Part shown: positions 6,563 to 14,030 of the stretch, in pieces
How the letters are laid out: each line of letters starts with the position of its first letter
How positions within the stretch are numbered: the stretch's first letter is position 1
DNA from: JAICTV01 sp035634055
GTDB taxonomy: Bacteria; Planctomycetota; Phycisphaerae; Tepidisphaerales; Tepidisphaeraceae
NCBI GenBank assembly: GCA_035634055.1
Contig: DASQDR010000140.1
Location: 1-24,447 of the forward strand
Direction of reading: 5' to 3'
Length of the DNA stretch: 24,447 nucleotides
Made by a program: the position numbers and the translations under genes
Notes under the pieces: model-generated
The model's input: only the letters and a program-made list of their open reading frames with translations
Databases searched by the model: none
Told to the model about the DNA's origin: nothing

Positions 6563-7591
6563 ATGACCAAACTCAAACTCATCCACGCAGGCCTCGGCGG
6601 CATGGGCAAAGCCTGGCGCGATAATGCCACGTCTACCTCTCCCGATTTTGAGGTCGTTGCCGTCGTCGATCCCAGCGAGAAGGCGCTGCACGAAGGTGGC
6701 GACCACCTGAAGGTCCCGCCCGACCGGCGTTTCGCCGACCTGAAGCTGGCGCTCGCCGCCGTCCCCGCCGCCGACGCCGTCCTCACCGTCACCCCGCCCG
6801 CGGTTCACGTCGAGCACGCGCGGCTGACTTTCGCCCACGGGCTGCACCTGCTGACGGAAAAACCGATCGCCGACACGCTGGACAGCGCCAAGTTGATGGT
6901 GAAGCTCGCGCGCGATGCGGGGCGGCAGTTGTCGGTCGCGCAGAATTACCGCTTCGGCGCGGCCGCGCAGACGCTCCGGCGGGTGATGGACGAGAAGCCG
7001 GTCGGCCCGCTCGGCCACGGCCACGTCGACTTCTACATCGCCGCCGATTTCACCGGGACGTTCCGGGAGTCGATGGAGTTTCCGCTGCTGGTGGACATGG
7101 CGATCCACCATCTGGACTTGATCCGCGCCGTCACCGGCCGAAACATCGCGCGCGTGACCGCCATGAGCTTCCGCCCCGACTGGAGCTGGTACCGCCACGA
7201 GGCGGGCTTGAAGATGCTGATGCAGCTCGACGATGGCACGCCGTTCAGCTACAGCGGCGACTGGAGCGCCCGCGGGCGGCAGACGAAGTGGAACGGCCAG
7301 TGGCGGCTCCAGTGCGCCGAGGGCTCTGTCCACCTTGACGCTGACGACGTGTACGTCGAGCGCGGCGAGCGCTGGGGCAAGGATCCGTCGTCCCAGCACG
7401 TCAGCCCGGTCGAGTTGACCGAGAACGGCCAGGCGCGCCTGCTGCGCGACTTTGCCGCGGCCATCCGCGGCGGCACGCCGACCGAGACCAGCGGCGCCGA
7501 CAACCTCTGGAGCTTCGCCGCCGTCATCGCCGGCGTCACCAGCGCCCGCGAATGCCGCCCGGTGGACGTGCCCGAACTGCTGGCCGGATAG
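6563..7591 (+). CDS. Gfo/Idh/MocA-family NAD(P)-dependent oxidoreductase
   Basis: 342-aa sugar or polyol dehydrogenase-like protein. N-terminal Rossmann fold: IHAGLGGMGKAW (7-18), VVDPSE at the adenine-ribose position, and the conserved TEKP with catalytic K100. C-terminal alpha/beta substrate domain carries DMAIHHLDLIRAVTG with D178, H182 and H183 in the usual active-site motif. Length is normal for the family. ATG 6563 is chosen because homology starts at MTKLKLIHAG; an in-frame ATG at 6527 would add twelve low-complexity residues. No clear Shine-Dalgarno. Lies 40 bases after the SGNH gene and 7 bases before the glycosyltransferase. Family members oxidise, reduce or epimerise sugars; the substrate here cannot be read from sequence. 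Confidence 0.9.
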   Translation: MTKLKLIHAGLGGMGKAWRDNATSTSPDFEVVAVVDPSEKALHEGGDHLKVPPDRRFADLKLALAAVPAADAVLTVTPPAVHVEHARLTFAHGLHLLTEKPIADTLDSAKLMVKLARDAGRQLSVAQNYRFGAAAQTLRRVMDEKPVGPLGHGHVDFYIAADFTGTFRESMEFPLLVDMAIHHLDLIRAVTGRNIARVTAMSFRPDWSWYRHEAGLKMLMQLDDGTPFSYSGDWSARGRQTKWNGQWRLQCAEGSVHLDADDVYVERGERWGKDPSSQHVSPVELTENGQARLLRDFAAAIRGGTPTETSGADNLWSFAAVIAGVTSARECRPVDVPELLAG

Positions 7592-7598
7592 GTTCCGC

Positions 7599-9383
7599 GT
7601 GACCGCCGAACCCGAGTCGTCATCCCGTCTCCCGCCGATCGATCGTCACTTCTGGCTCGTGGCGCTCCTCAGCACCGTCGTGCTGCTGGCGCGCGCGGCC
7701 ATGATCATGTCGGCGCACACGGAGATCATGGACAGCCAGTTCCACCTCCGCAGCGGGCTCGCGCTGCTCACCGGTAACCCGGGTGAGATCCGCGACCCCG
7801 CCAACGACGCGCCGCTCGGGCAGGTGCTGATGGCCCTGCCGATGGTGCTGACGGGCAACACCCCGGACAAGCCGATCAGCCCGGCGACGTGGGCCAGCGG
7901 CGTGCCGGTCCCTGGCGAGGCGGCGGCGGGGGAGGCGCCGCTGTCGCCGAAGCGCGCCAAGCTCGCGCGCACGATCCGCCGGCCGGTCATGTATGGCAAC
8001 GCGATGCGCCCGGAGACGATCCTGCTCGTCGTCGGGCTGTGGAAGTCGTTGCTGTTCGTTCCCGCGGTGATCATCGCCTTCCAGTGGTGCCGCGCGGTTT
8101 ATGGCACAGCGTCCGGCTGGCTGGCGAGCGCGCTGCTGTTGTTCGATCCGACCATCGCCGCGCATGTGCCGATCATCGCGCTCGACACGCTCGGCGTGGA
8201 AGGCATCCTCATCGCGTGCTTCTGCGTCTGGCGCTACTTCGAGCGGCCGGGCACGGGCTCGCTCGTCGTCGCCGGCGTCGCGATGGCGGTCGGCGTCCTG
8301 CTCAAGCACACGGCCGTGATCCTGCCCGCCGTCGCCGGCTTGTTCGCGCTCTACTACTGGGGCTTGCGTCCGTGGCGCGACGGGACGTCTTGGCCCGCCT
8401 GGCGCGCGGCGCTGCGGGATCGCCTCAATGCCGTCCTGTTGGCGGCCCTCGTCTTCTGCTTTGCGATCTGGGCGCTCACCGGCTTCGACCTCTCGCCTCC
8501 GTCGGCGCAGTACGCCGGCGCCGTCGGGCGGACCACCAGCGCGTCGCGCATCGGTGACGCCGTGATGGCCGCCCTGGACCGCCCGCTGCCGGCCGGCGTT
8601 TACGTCGGACGGTTCGTCTCCGGGCTGCTCACCAGCGGCGGCGGGCACTGGGCCTACCTGTGGGGCGAGGCGCGGAAGAACGGGTGGTGGTACTACTTCC
8701 CTGTCGTTGCAACATACAAGGTGCCCATCGGCTTCGGCATCGTCATCCTGCTGTCGCTCGCGTCGCTGGCGTGGGTCCGGCCGCGGCGGGGGGAGGTGTC
8801 GATGCTCATCCCGCTCGTCGCGTGGGGCGCGCTGCTGCTCGGCACGCACCTGAACATCGGCTTCCGCCACTTCCTGCCCGCGCACGTCTTCGTGCTGATG
8901 TTGGCGAGCCGGTGCGTCGCCGGCGCGATCCGCTGGCCGGCGATCGTCGCCTGGGTGGGGGTCGCACTCGGCGTCGTGCACGGATTCGCCTACCACCCGG
9001 ATTACCTCAGCTACATCAACCACCCGCGCCGCCAGTGGTGGCTGCACATCACCGAGAGCAACGTCGACTGGGGCCAGGCGATCCGGCAAACGCGGAGGTG
9101 GCTTGACGCGCGCCCGGAACTCGAATCTCGTGGGATTTCCTTCGCGCCGCGCTGGGACCGGCAGGCGGTGTCGGTGAAGTATTACCTCGATGACCGCGTC
9201 ACCCTGATCGACCGCGGCAGCCCGCCACCGCGCCGGGGCCTGCTGATCATCAGCCCGATCTGGGTGACCGGCGTGTACGACGAGGGCAAGAACCCCTATG
9301 CGTTCCTGCACGCCCTTGAGCCGGTTGATACGATCGGCCACAGTCTGCTCGTGTACGATCTCGATCGGGAACCAAAGCGATGA
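7599..9383 (+). CDS. GT-C membrane glycosyltransferase (GT39/PMT-like)
   Basis: 594-aa polytopic membrane protein. The first transmembrane helix (about 18-38) is followed by MDSQFHLRSG, placing D45 in the first extracytoplasmic loop where GT-C enzymes keep their catalytic acid. About eight to ten further helices follow. The C-terminal soluble part contains ITESNVDWGQA (about 484-494), a motif typical of ArnT/PMT-like GT39 proteins. Such enzymes move a sugar from a polyprenyl-phosphate donor to lipid or protein outside the inner membrane. GTG start at 7599 is 7 bases after the previous stop; continuing upstream would overlap the oxidoreductase in a non-homologous frame. Its TGA overlaps the next ATG by four bases, indicating translational coupling. 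Substrate unknown. Confidence 0.85.
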   Translation: MTAEPESSSRLPPIDRHFWLVALLSTVVLLARAAMIMSAHTEIMDSQFHLRSGLALLTGNPGEIRDPANDAPLGQVLMALPMVLTGNTPDKPISPATWASGVPVPGEAAAGEAPLSPKRAKLARTIRRPVMYGNAMRPETILLVVGLWKSLLFVPAVIIAFQWCRAVYGTASGWLASALLLFDPTIAAHVPIIALDTLGVEGILIACFCVWRYFERPGTGSLVVAGVAMAVGVLLKHTAVILPAVAGLFALYYWGLRPWRDGTSWPAWRAALRDRLNAVLLAALVFCFAIWALTGFDLSPPSAQYAGAVGRTTSASRIGDAVMAALDRPLPAGVYVGRFVSGLLTSGGGHWAYLWGEARKNGWWYYFPVVATYKVPIGFGIVILLSLASLAWVRPRRGEVSMLIPLVAWGALLLGTHLNIGFRHFLPAHVFVLMLASRCVAGAIRWPAIVAWVGVALGVVHGFAYHPDYLSYINHPRRQWWLHITESNVDWGQAIRQTRRWLDARPELESRGISFAPRWDRQAVSVKYYLDDRVTLIDRGSPPPRRGLLIISPIWVTGVYDEGKNPYAFLHALEPVDTIGHSLLVYDLDREPKR

Positions 9384-9853
9384 CCGATACCCTCCACGTG
9401 CGCGCGGGCCGAGCCGACGACGCCGAGATCATCACCGATTTCAACGCGCGGATGGCGCTCGAAACCGAGGGCCTGACGCTCGACCCCGACACCCTCTCCC
9501 GCGGCGTGCGCGCGGCGCTGGCGGACCCGAAGAAGGCGCGCTACTTCATCGCCGAGACCGCTGGCCGGGTGGTCGGGCAGCTGATGATCACGCTGGAATG
9601 GAGCGACTGGCGCAACGGCGACATCTGGTGGATCCAGAGCGTGTTCGTGGACCCGTCCGCGCGCGGAAGGGGCGCGTTCAAGGCGCTCTACCGCCACGTC
9701 GCCGAAGAAGCCCGCGTCGCCGGAGCGGTTGGCCTGCGCCTGTACGTGGAGAAGGAGAATTCGGCCGCCCAGCAAACGTACGCGCGCCTCGGCATGGCGA
9801 TGACGCACTACCTCGTGATGGAAGAGATGTTCGAGCGGCGCGCCAATCACTGA
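9380..9853 (+). CDS. GNAT-family N-acetyltransferase
   Basis: 157-aa acetyl-CoA-dependent acetyltransferase. The start ATG overlaps the glycosyltransferase stop (ATGA), so the start is firm. Core GNAT elements: beta-strand QSVFVDPSARGRGAFKAL (about 88-105) with the pyrophosphate-binding R-G-R-G-A motif A; and LRLYVEKENSAAQQTYARLG, the motif B helix in which a Tyr usually acts as general acid. Homologues acetylate amines of small molecules or proteins. As the last gene of the SGNH-Gfo-GT operon it could act on an amino sugar, but that is inference from position. Ends 25 bases from the convergent gene at 9879. Confidence 0.9.
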   Translation: MTDTLHVRAGRADDAEIITDFNARMALETEGLTLDPDTLSRGVRAALADPKKARYFIAETAGRVVGQLMITLEWSDWRNGDIWWIQSVFVDPSARGRGAFKALYRHVAEEARVAGAVGLRLYVEKENSAAQQTYARLGMAMTHYLVMEEMFERRANH

Positions 9854-9878
9854 CCGGCCGCCTCGCACCTGGCCGACC

Positions 9879-10799
9879 CTACCGCTTTGCCGCCACGCCG
9901 CGCAGGTGCTTGGCACCCGCGCTCGCGCCGGCGCCCCGGTCGGTCAGCTCCAAGGGATCGATCGTGGTCCAGCCGCGGTAGCCGGCGGCGTCGAGGTTGC
10001 TCAGCAACTCGTTCCAGTTCGTCGAGCCCTGCCCGATCACCGACGGCCGCGTGCGGCGGTCGGCGCCGACGACGGCGTCGCGGGCGCGCACGTGCCGGAT
10101 GATCGTCCCAAGGCGGGAGAACAGTTCGTCCGACGGCCACTCGTCCCGAAGGATGGCCACGGGGTCGAGGTCGATCCCGAACCACGGGCAGGCGGCGGCT
10201 GCGAGCGCGCGCTCCAGCGCGGCGAAGGAGGCGAGGTCGCTGCGGAAGGCAACCGTCACCCCAAGGCGATCCGCACGCGCACCAAGATCGGCCAGCGCGT
10301 CGTCCACCTGCGCCACGATGCGCGGGTCCGGGCCCGGGCGGCCGGGCTCCGCGGGCGGCGGCGGAGGGGGCGGAGACAGCGACGGGATGATGATCAGCCC
10401 CGCCTGCTCCGGCGTGATCTGCGGGCGCGGCTTCTCGCTCGGCGGGGGCTCGGGGAGCGCCCCGATGTCCAGGCAGACCAGCGGCGACGCCAAGCCCTTC
10501 GCGGCCTCCATCACCTTCTGAAGGTGCGCGAGCAAGCGGTCAATATCGGCCGACGGTCCGAGGCCCTTCGCCCCGACGTCGGCGCGCAGGCCGATCAGGT
10601 GCTGGTCGCTCGACGACAAGATGTGGCGTAATTCGCGCCGGCCGGTTTGGGAAAGGTCGGTGACGTCAAAGCCGGTGGACGTGGCGTCGAGCTGCACGCC
10701 TCGAAAGCCGAGGGAGCGCGCCACGCGCGGTCCCTGCCGCACGTCCGGCGACAGCGCCGCCGCCACCACGCCGAGTTGTTGCAGGGTTTGATCGGCCAT
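9879..10799 (-). CDS. Sugar phosphate isomerase/epimerase-like TIM barrel, degenerate metal site
   Basis: 306 aa. The AP-endonuclease-2/xylose-isomerase-like barrel is recognisable from LGFRGVQLDAT (30-40), LGVTVAFRSD (179-188), FGIDLDPVAI (207-216), IIRHVRARDAV (233-243) and GYRGWTTIDPLE (273-284). Active members bind a metal through Glu-Asp-His-Glu. Here the first Glu position is R186 and the last is D281, while D210 and H236 remain, so activity is doubtful or altered. A proline-rich insertion (about 116-158, including seven Pro in a row) interrupts the barrel. ATG 10799 lies next to the palindrome TGCTCAACTGAGCA (10800-10813). Sits 66 bases downstream of the lipase on the same strand and may be co-transcribed with it. 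Confidence 0.75.
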   Translation of the reverse strand: MADQTLQQLGVVAAALSPDVRQGPRVARSLGFRGVQLDATSTGFDVTDLSQTGRRELRHILSSSDQHLIGLRADVGAKGLGPSADIDRLLAHLQKVMEAAKGLASPLVCLDIGALPEPPPSEKPRPQITPEQAGLIIIPSLSPPPPPPPAEPGRPGPDPRIVAQVDDALADLGARADRLGVTVAFRSDLASFAALERALAAAACPWFGIDLDPVAILRDEWPSDELFSRLGTIIRHVRARDAVVGADRRTRPSVIGQGSTNWNELLSNLDAAGYRGWTTIDPLELTDRGAGASAGAKHLRGVAAKR

Positions 10800-10865
10800 G
10801 TGCTCAACTGAGCATAGCAGGGTGCGCGGGCGTTGGCGCGGGCCGCCGCCGGCGCCGCGGGCGGT

Positions 10866-11642
10866 TCAGGCGACCTTGGTCAGCACCTTGTCCAGCGCGG
10901 CAAGGTAGTAGGGCGAGATGTCGCCGGTCGGATCTTTCAGCTCGACAATGAACCTGTGGTTGATCGTGTGGAAATGGTCCGCCGGCCAGACGCCCAGGTG
11001 CTCGCCCCACGTGCTGCTCTTGACCGAGACCAGGCAATCGTTCTCGCCCTCGGCGGCGGAGACAATGCGATACGCGTGCAGCGCGAACGGCGGCACGCGG
11101 TGCCACGGGCGTGACGCGCTGACCGAGAAATACTGCACGCCCGGCACGTTGGGGATCACCCGGTTGAACCGCCGGCAGCTCTCGGTGGTCAGGTCGGCGC
11201 AGGCGCGCACGTCCAGCCCCAGCATGTTCATCAGCCGCATGCCGCCCAGCCGCCGCCCGAGCGTTTCCATGCACCAGTCGGCATACGGGCTGCCGCGGTG
11301 CGGGGTGGTGACGGTGAGAAGAGCGGCCACGCGGTCGTCCATCCCCAGCTCCTTGATCATGTACCGCGCGTCCAGCCCGCCCATCGAGTGGCCGACGACG
11401 ATGATCCGGTCGCGCTCGCGGCCGAGCTGCTTGAGGTTGCGGAGGATTTGTTCCTTGAGCTGTCGCGCGCGCAGCTCGATCGGCCCGGTGGGGTGGACGC
11501 GCGTGACGATCAGCGGGTGGCCGCGGTCGCGGATGGCGCGGTCAATGCCGCGAAAGTAGGCGAGCTTCAACGGCCCGACCTGGAGGTCGCCGACACCCAT
11601 CAACCCGTGGTGCAGCACGATGGGGATCATGCAATCGCTCAT
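10866..11642 (-). CDS. Triacylglycerol-lipase-type alpha/beta hydrolase
   Basis: 258-aa alpha/beta hydrolase resembling Pseudomonas-type (family I) lipases. IPIVLHHGLMG near the start holds the oxyanion region. The nucleophile elbow is VGHSMGGLDARYM with S86. NDCLVSVKSSTWG supplies D202 in the position and context of the lipase catalytic Asp, and ADHFHTINHRF supplies H223. No signal peptide is seen, unlike secreted lipases, so an intracellular esterase or lipase role is likely. The ATG at 11642 forms an ATGA overlap with the upstream hydrolase's TGA, fixing the start and implying coupling; another in-frame ATG at 11630 is less favoured. A truncated paralogue lies at 12646-12894. Confidence 0.88.
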   Translation of the reverse strand: MSDCMIPIVLHHGLMGVGDLQVGPLKLAYFRGIDRAIRDRGHPLIVTRVHPTGPIELRARQLKEQILRNLKQLGRERDRIIVVGHSMGGLDARYMIKELGMDDRVAALLTVTTPHRGSPYADWCMETLGRRLGGMRLMNMLGLDVRACADLTTESCRRFNRVIPNVPGVQYFSVSASRPWHRVPPFALHAYRIVSAAEGENDCLVSVKSSTWGEHLGVWPADHFHTINHRFIVELKDPTGDISPYYLAALDKVLTKVA

Positions 11643-12568
11643 GCCGGGCGAGATGATACGGCACCCGCGGAGGGCGGCGAGCCGGCGGCGGGGGTGCCGG
11701 CGGCAAGGGTGTCGGCGGCAGGCGTGTCGGCGGCAGGCGTGTCGGCGGTGGGCGCGGCGACGGTGGAAGTGTCGGCGACGAAGCGGCGGACGACTTCGGC
11801 GAACTCCGTCCGCCTGGCCACCAGCCAGTCGTGGCTGCCGCGCTGCGAAACGTGCAGGTGCCACTCGGGCATGCGCTCGTGCAGTCGCCGGGCGTAGCGC
11901 AGCGGGTACGTGAAATCCCACCGCCCCCAGGCCAGCAGCGTCGGCACGCGCACGCGGTCGACCAGCGGGACCAGGTCGGTCTGGTGCGCCAGCTTGATCT
12001 GGTGGATCACGTGCCGGCGGCGGGTGGCCACGCTGTGGGCGATGTCGGGCGCGACGCGCAGGCTGAAGATCGGCTCCATCGGCGCGTCCATCAGCCGCCC
12101 GATCACCACGCGCAGGAACGAGTGCCGCCGATCGATGCCGGTGCTGTCGGCCAGCACGATCCGCCCGATTCGCTCGACCGGATCGGCGGCGGCGGCGGCG
12201 GCGGCGGCCGCGGCGGCCAGGAACACGGGCGGGCCGGAGTTGGAGTGGCCGATCAACGTGACGTCGGTCAGGTCCAGCGCGGCCAGAAATTCCGCCAGCC
12301 AGCTCGCGTACCGTTCGAAGCTCCAGGGCTGCTCGACCTGCGACGCCTCGCCGGTGCCGGGGGCTTCGACCACGATTGTGCGGAAGTGGCGGCCGAGGAT
12401 CTCCAGCAGCGGCCGGTAGGTCCGCGCCCGCACGAACATGCTGGCGAGCAGCACGACCGGGGGCCGGCCGTCGGCGGCGGCGTCACCCGCCTCGTGCACG
12501 ACCGCCTCGTACCCGCCGGCGGAGACGCGTCGCTGCCGGATGTGTCCTTCGGCGTCATGTTGAGCCAC
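11639..12568 (-). CDS. Alpha/beta hydrolase with poly-Ala and DTPAA repeats
   Basis: 309-aa alpha/beta hydrolase-fold protein. Catalytic residues by position: S109 in LIGHSNSG, D218 in AWGRWDFTYP and H246 in QRGSHDW. Immediately after the nucleophile elbow there are eleven consecutive Ala (118-128), encoded by a CGG/GGC triplet run. The C-terminus after about residue 266 is a low-complexity tail built from a 15-bp DNA repeat (DTPAA-type units). The start is GTG 12568, preceded by GAGG with a 3-base spacer; a TATAGT lies 9-14 bases upstream, so a near-leaderless mRNA is possible. Its TGA overlaps the lipase ATG. Substrate not predictable; it and the lipase may process related esters. Confidence 0.85.
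   Translation of the reverse strand: MAQHDAEGHIRQRRVSAGGYEAVVHEAGDAAADGRPPVVLLASMFVRARTYRPLLEILGRHFRTIVVEAPGTGEASQVEQPWSFERYASWLAEFLAALDLTDVTLIGHSNSGPPVFLAAAAAAAAAAADPVERIGRIVLADSTGIDRRHSFLRVVIGRLMDAPMEPIFSLRVAPDIAHSVATRRRHVIHQIKLAHQTDLVPLVDRVRVPTLLAWGRWDFTYPLRYARRLHERMPEWHLHVSQRGSHDWLVARRTEFAEVVRRFVADTSTVAAPTADTPAADTPAADTLAAGTPAAGSPPSAGAVSSRPA
11694..11753 (-). repeat. 15-bp tandem repeat, four units, inside a CDS
   Basis: Four head-to-tail units of 15 bases (consensus on the plus strand GTGTCGGCGGCAGGC) at 11694, 11709, 11724 and 11739. The second and third are identical; the others differ at 3 or fewer positions. In the minus-strand hydrolase they encode five-residue D-T-P-A-A-like units in frame. 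Confidence 0.9.
12185..12218 (-). repeat. GGC/CGG triplet run encoding poly-alanine
   Basis: Near-pure trinucleotide run within the hydrolase gene, encoding eleven Ala just after the catalytic serine helix begins. Slippage-prone; number of units may vary between strains. Confidence 0.85.
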
Positions 12569-12576
12569 GCACCTCG

Positions 12577-12582
12577 ACTATA
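12577..12582 (-). promoter_or_regulatory. -10 element candidate for the hydrolase-lipase pair
   Basis: TATAGT on the minus strand ends 8 bases before the GTG start at 12568. No clear -35 is seen. Weak call based on one hexamer. Confidence 0.25.
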
Positions 12583-12645
12583 GCGGTCGCCGGCGCGGCG
12601 CGACGAGCGGGGAAATCGGCGGCGAGGCCTGCCGGATGCGCCCGC

Positions 12646-12894
12646 GCCCATGGAATGGGCGAAGATGACGACGGGGCCGCTCGCGCCGAGCAGGCGGAGC
12701 CGTGTGCGGATGATCTGCTTGAGCTGCGTCGCGCGCCGGGCGACGCCGGCGGTGGGGTGGCCCTGCGTCAGGATCAGCGGGTGGCCGCGTTCCGCCAGCA
12801 CGTGATCAAAGCTGACGAACGGCCCCATCGTCCACCGCCTGATCGGCACGTTGCCCGGCAGGATCGGCCCGTGATGGAGGACGATGGGGACCAT
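12646..12894 (-). pseudogene. Truncated paralogue of the lipase (N-terminal third only)
   Basis: From ATG 12894 the first 83 residues match the lipase at 10866-11642: MVPIVLHHG versus MIPIVLHHG, RGHPLILTQGHPT versus RGHPLIVTRVHPT, RATQLKQII versus RARQLKEQI, and AHSMG versus GHSMG. Similarity stops at the nucleophile elbow (about 12646). The frame then runs into arginine-rich noise and the start of the next gene, so the catalytic Asp and His are absent. It cannot be a working hydrolase. The arrangement (partial lipase, other hydrolase, full lipase) suggests duplication followed by deletion or by replacement with the 11639-12568 gene. Confidence 0.75.
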
Positions 12895-12985
12895 GCCTCG
12901 GCCGAACTCTGTCGACCGGGGCGGGAGGGGCGCAGTCGCGGATTGCCGGCCGCGGCATCCGCGCCACGGCTTTGCGGCGGCCCTT

Positions 12986-13015
12986 CTCCCTCTCCCGGCG
13001 ATCCGGGAGCGGGAG
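12986..13015. terminator. Strong stem-loop after the second tagged protein
   Basis: CTCCCGG (12992-12998) pairs with 13003-13009 around a 4-base loop. After one mismatch the stem extends through CTCCC (12986-12990) and GGGAG (13011-13015). It lies 34 bases past the stop of the minus-strand gene at 13049. There is no T tract, so termination is inferred from position. Confidence 0.45.
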
Positions 13016-13048
13016 TAGCGGACCGCCGGATTGCCGATCGAGCAAGGC

Positions 13049-13849
13049 CTACGCCCGCGCGAGCCGCTGACGCTGCTTAGCCCAGTACGCCGCGGCCATT
13101 CCGAGGAGCATGACCGCGCCCGGCGCGACGCCCGGGGGCAACGGGATCGGCGTGGGGGGCGGTCCGCCGACGGCGGTGGCGGTGAACGCGACGTCGAAGC
13201 CGGAGGCGATCTGCGTGCTGTTGGTCCCGCCGCTCACGCCCGAGAGCGCCGTCAGCGTGTACTGACCCGCCTCGAGCGTGCCGGTGCTGTCGAAGGGGGA
13301 CGTCACGACGGCGCCATCGTTGTTACCGGGGTTGAAGTCCGCCTTGGAGAACGACTCGACCTCGCCGCCCGGGCCGGTGAGCGTGACCGACCAGTTCGAC
13401 GCGCCGCTGCCGGTGTCGGGGAAGACTCCCGAGCCGCTGAGGGTGTAGTCCCGCGCCTCGGCCAGCGTGAAGGTCACCGAGAAGTCCGACTCGGACAGCA
13501 CGATCCCCGACAAGCCGGTCGCGCTGTAGCTGGTGGTGCCGGTCGCATTTGCGGTGAAGACGTCGCCGGTCTCGCCGAAGATGGAGTCCTGCGTCGCAAG
13601 CGCGGTGTTGGTCTGCTCAGACTGGTTCAGCGTGCGGTCGAGCGTCTGGTTGAACGGGCCGTTGTCGGGCGCGGTCAGCGTCTCGTTGATGGCCGGCTCG
13701 CCGTCGACGATCGAGGGAATCACGACGTGGACGCTGCGATCCTGCGCGTTGATCAGCACCGGCGCGGCCCCTGCGGGGAGCGCGGCGGCGAAAAGCGCGA
13801 GGCCCGCGACTGCGATGCAGCGCGCGACCGTGCCTGGGGCACTTACCAT
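13049..13849 (-). CDS. Secreted protein with PLPP-type C-terminal sorting tag
   Basis: 266 aa, no named domain. Sec signal peptide (about 1-28, hydrophobic IAVAGLALFAAAL then PAGAAP). The body is Thr/Ser/Gly/Asn-rich with alternating beta-strand patterning, e.g. SGSGVFPDTGSGASNWSVT and QYTLTALSGVSGG. This resembles the beta-sandwich passengers common in PEP-CTERM proteins. The last 35 residues are PTPIPLPPGVAPGA, a hydrophobic helix, then the basic end KQRQRLARA. ATG 13849 is preferred over ATG 13855 because AGGAG (13856-13860) is 6 bases from the former and touches the latter. Diverges from kdsB with back-to-back promoter candidates. Likely exported and processed by an exosortase-type enzyme encoded elsewhere; the exact role is unknown. 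Confidence 0.78.
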   Translation of the reverse strand: MVSAPGTVARCIAVAGLALFAAALPAGAAPVLINAQDRSVHVVIPSIVDGEPAINETLTAPDNGPFNQTLDRTLNQSEQTNTALATQDSIFGETGDVFTANATGTTSYSATGLSGIVLSESDFSVTFTLAEARDYTLSGSGVFPDTGSGASNWSVTLTGPGGEVESFSKADFNPGNNDGAVVTSPFDSTGTLEAGQYTLTALSGVSGGTNSTQIASGFDVAFTATAVGGPPPTPIPLPPGVAPGAVMLLGMAAAYWAKQRQRLARA

Positions 13850-13912
13850 GAGCATCTCCTTCCCGGGAGGATTGAACGCCGCCCCGACCGGCTCGGTGCG
13901 GCGTCAAGGACA

Positions 13913-13942
13913 ACGGTACGACACGGCGGCCGCCGGCGTCAA
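13913..13942 (-). promoter_or_regulatory. Promoter candidate for the 13049-13849 gene
   Basis: On the minus strand TTGACG (13937-13942), 18-base spacer, TACCGT (13913-13918). Leaves a leader of about 55-60 bases containing the AGGAG. Its -35 is 12 bases from the -35 of the kdsB promoter candidate. Confidence 0.35.
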
Positions 13943-13954
13943 CGCGTGAACGGT

Positions 13955-13983
13955 TTGACACGGGTGGGGCGAGTTCATACCCT
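13955..13983 (+). promoter_or_regulatory. Promoter candidate for kdsB
   Basis: Perfect -35 TTGACA (13955-13960), 17-base spacer, weak -10 TACCCT (13978-13983). Leader of about 40 bases before the TTG start at 14031. Confidence 0.5.
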
Positions 13984-14030
13984 CGCCCCGCAGTTTGAAG
14001 TTGTCCTGAACGGGCCTTTGCGAGGCGACT

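Noticed and set aside
7620..9341. 573-residue minus-strand frame opposite the glycosyltransferase
   Set aside because: Arg/Asp-rich antisense shadow; the plus-strand frame has clear membrane helices and operon context.
10800..10813. TGCTCAACTGAGCA palindrome beside the isomerase start as an operator
   Set aside because: Six-base arms are too short to assign to a regulator and no second site was seen.
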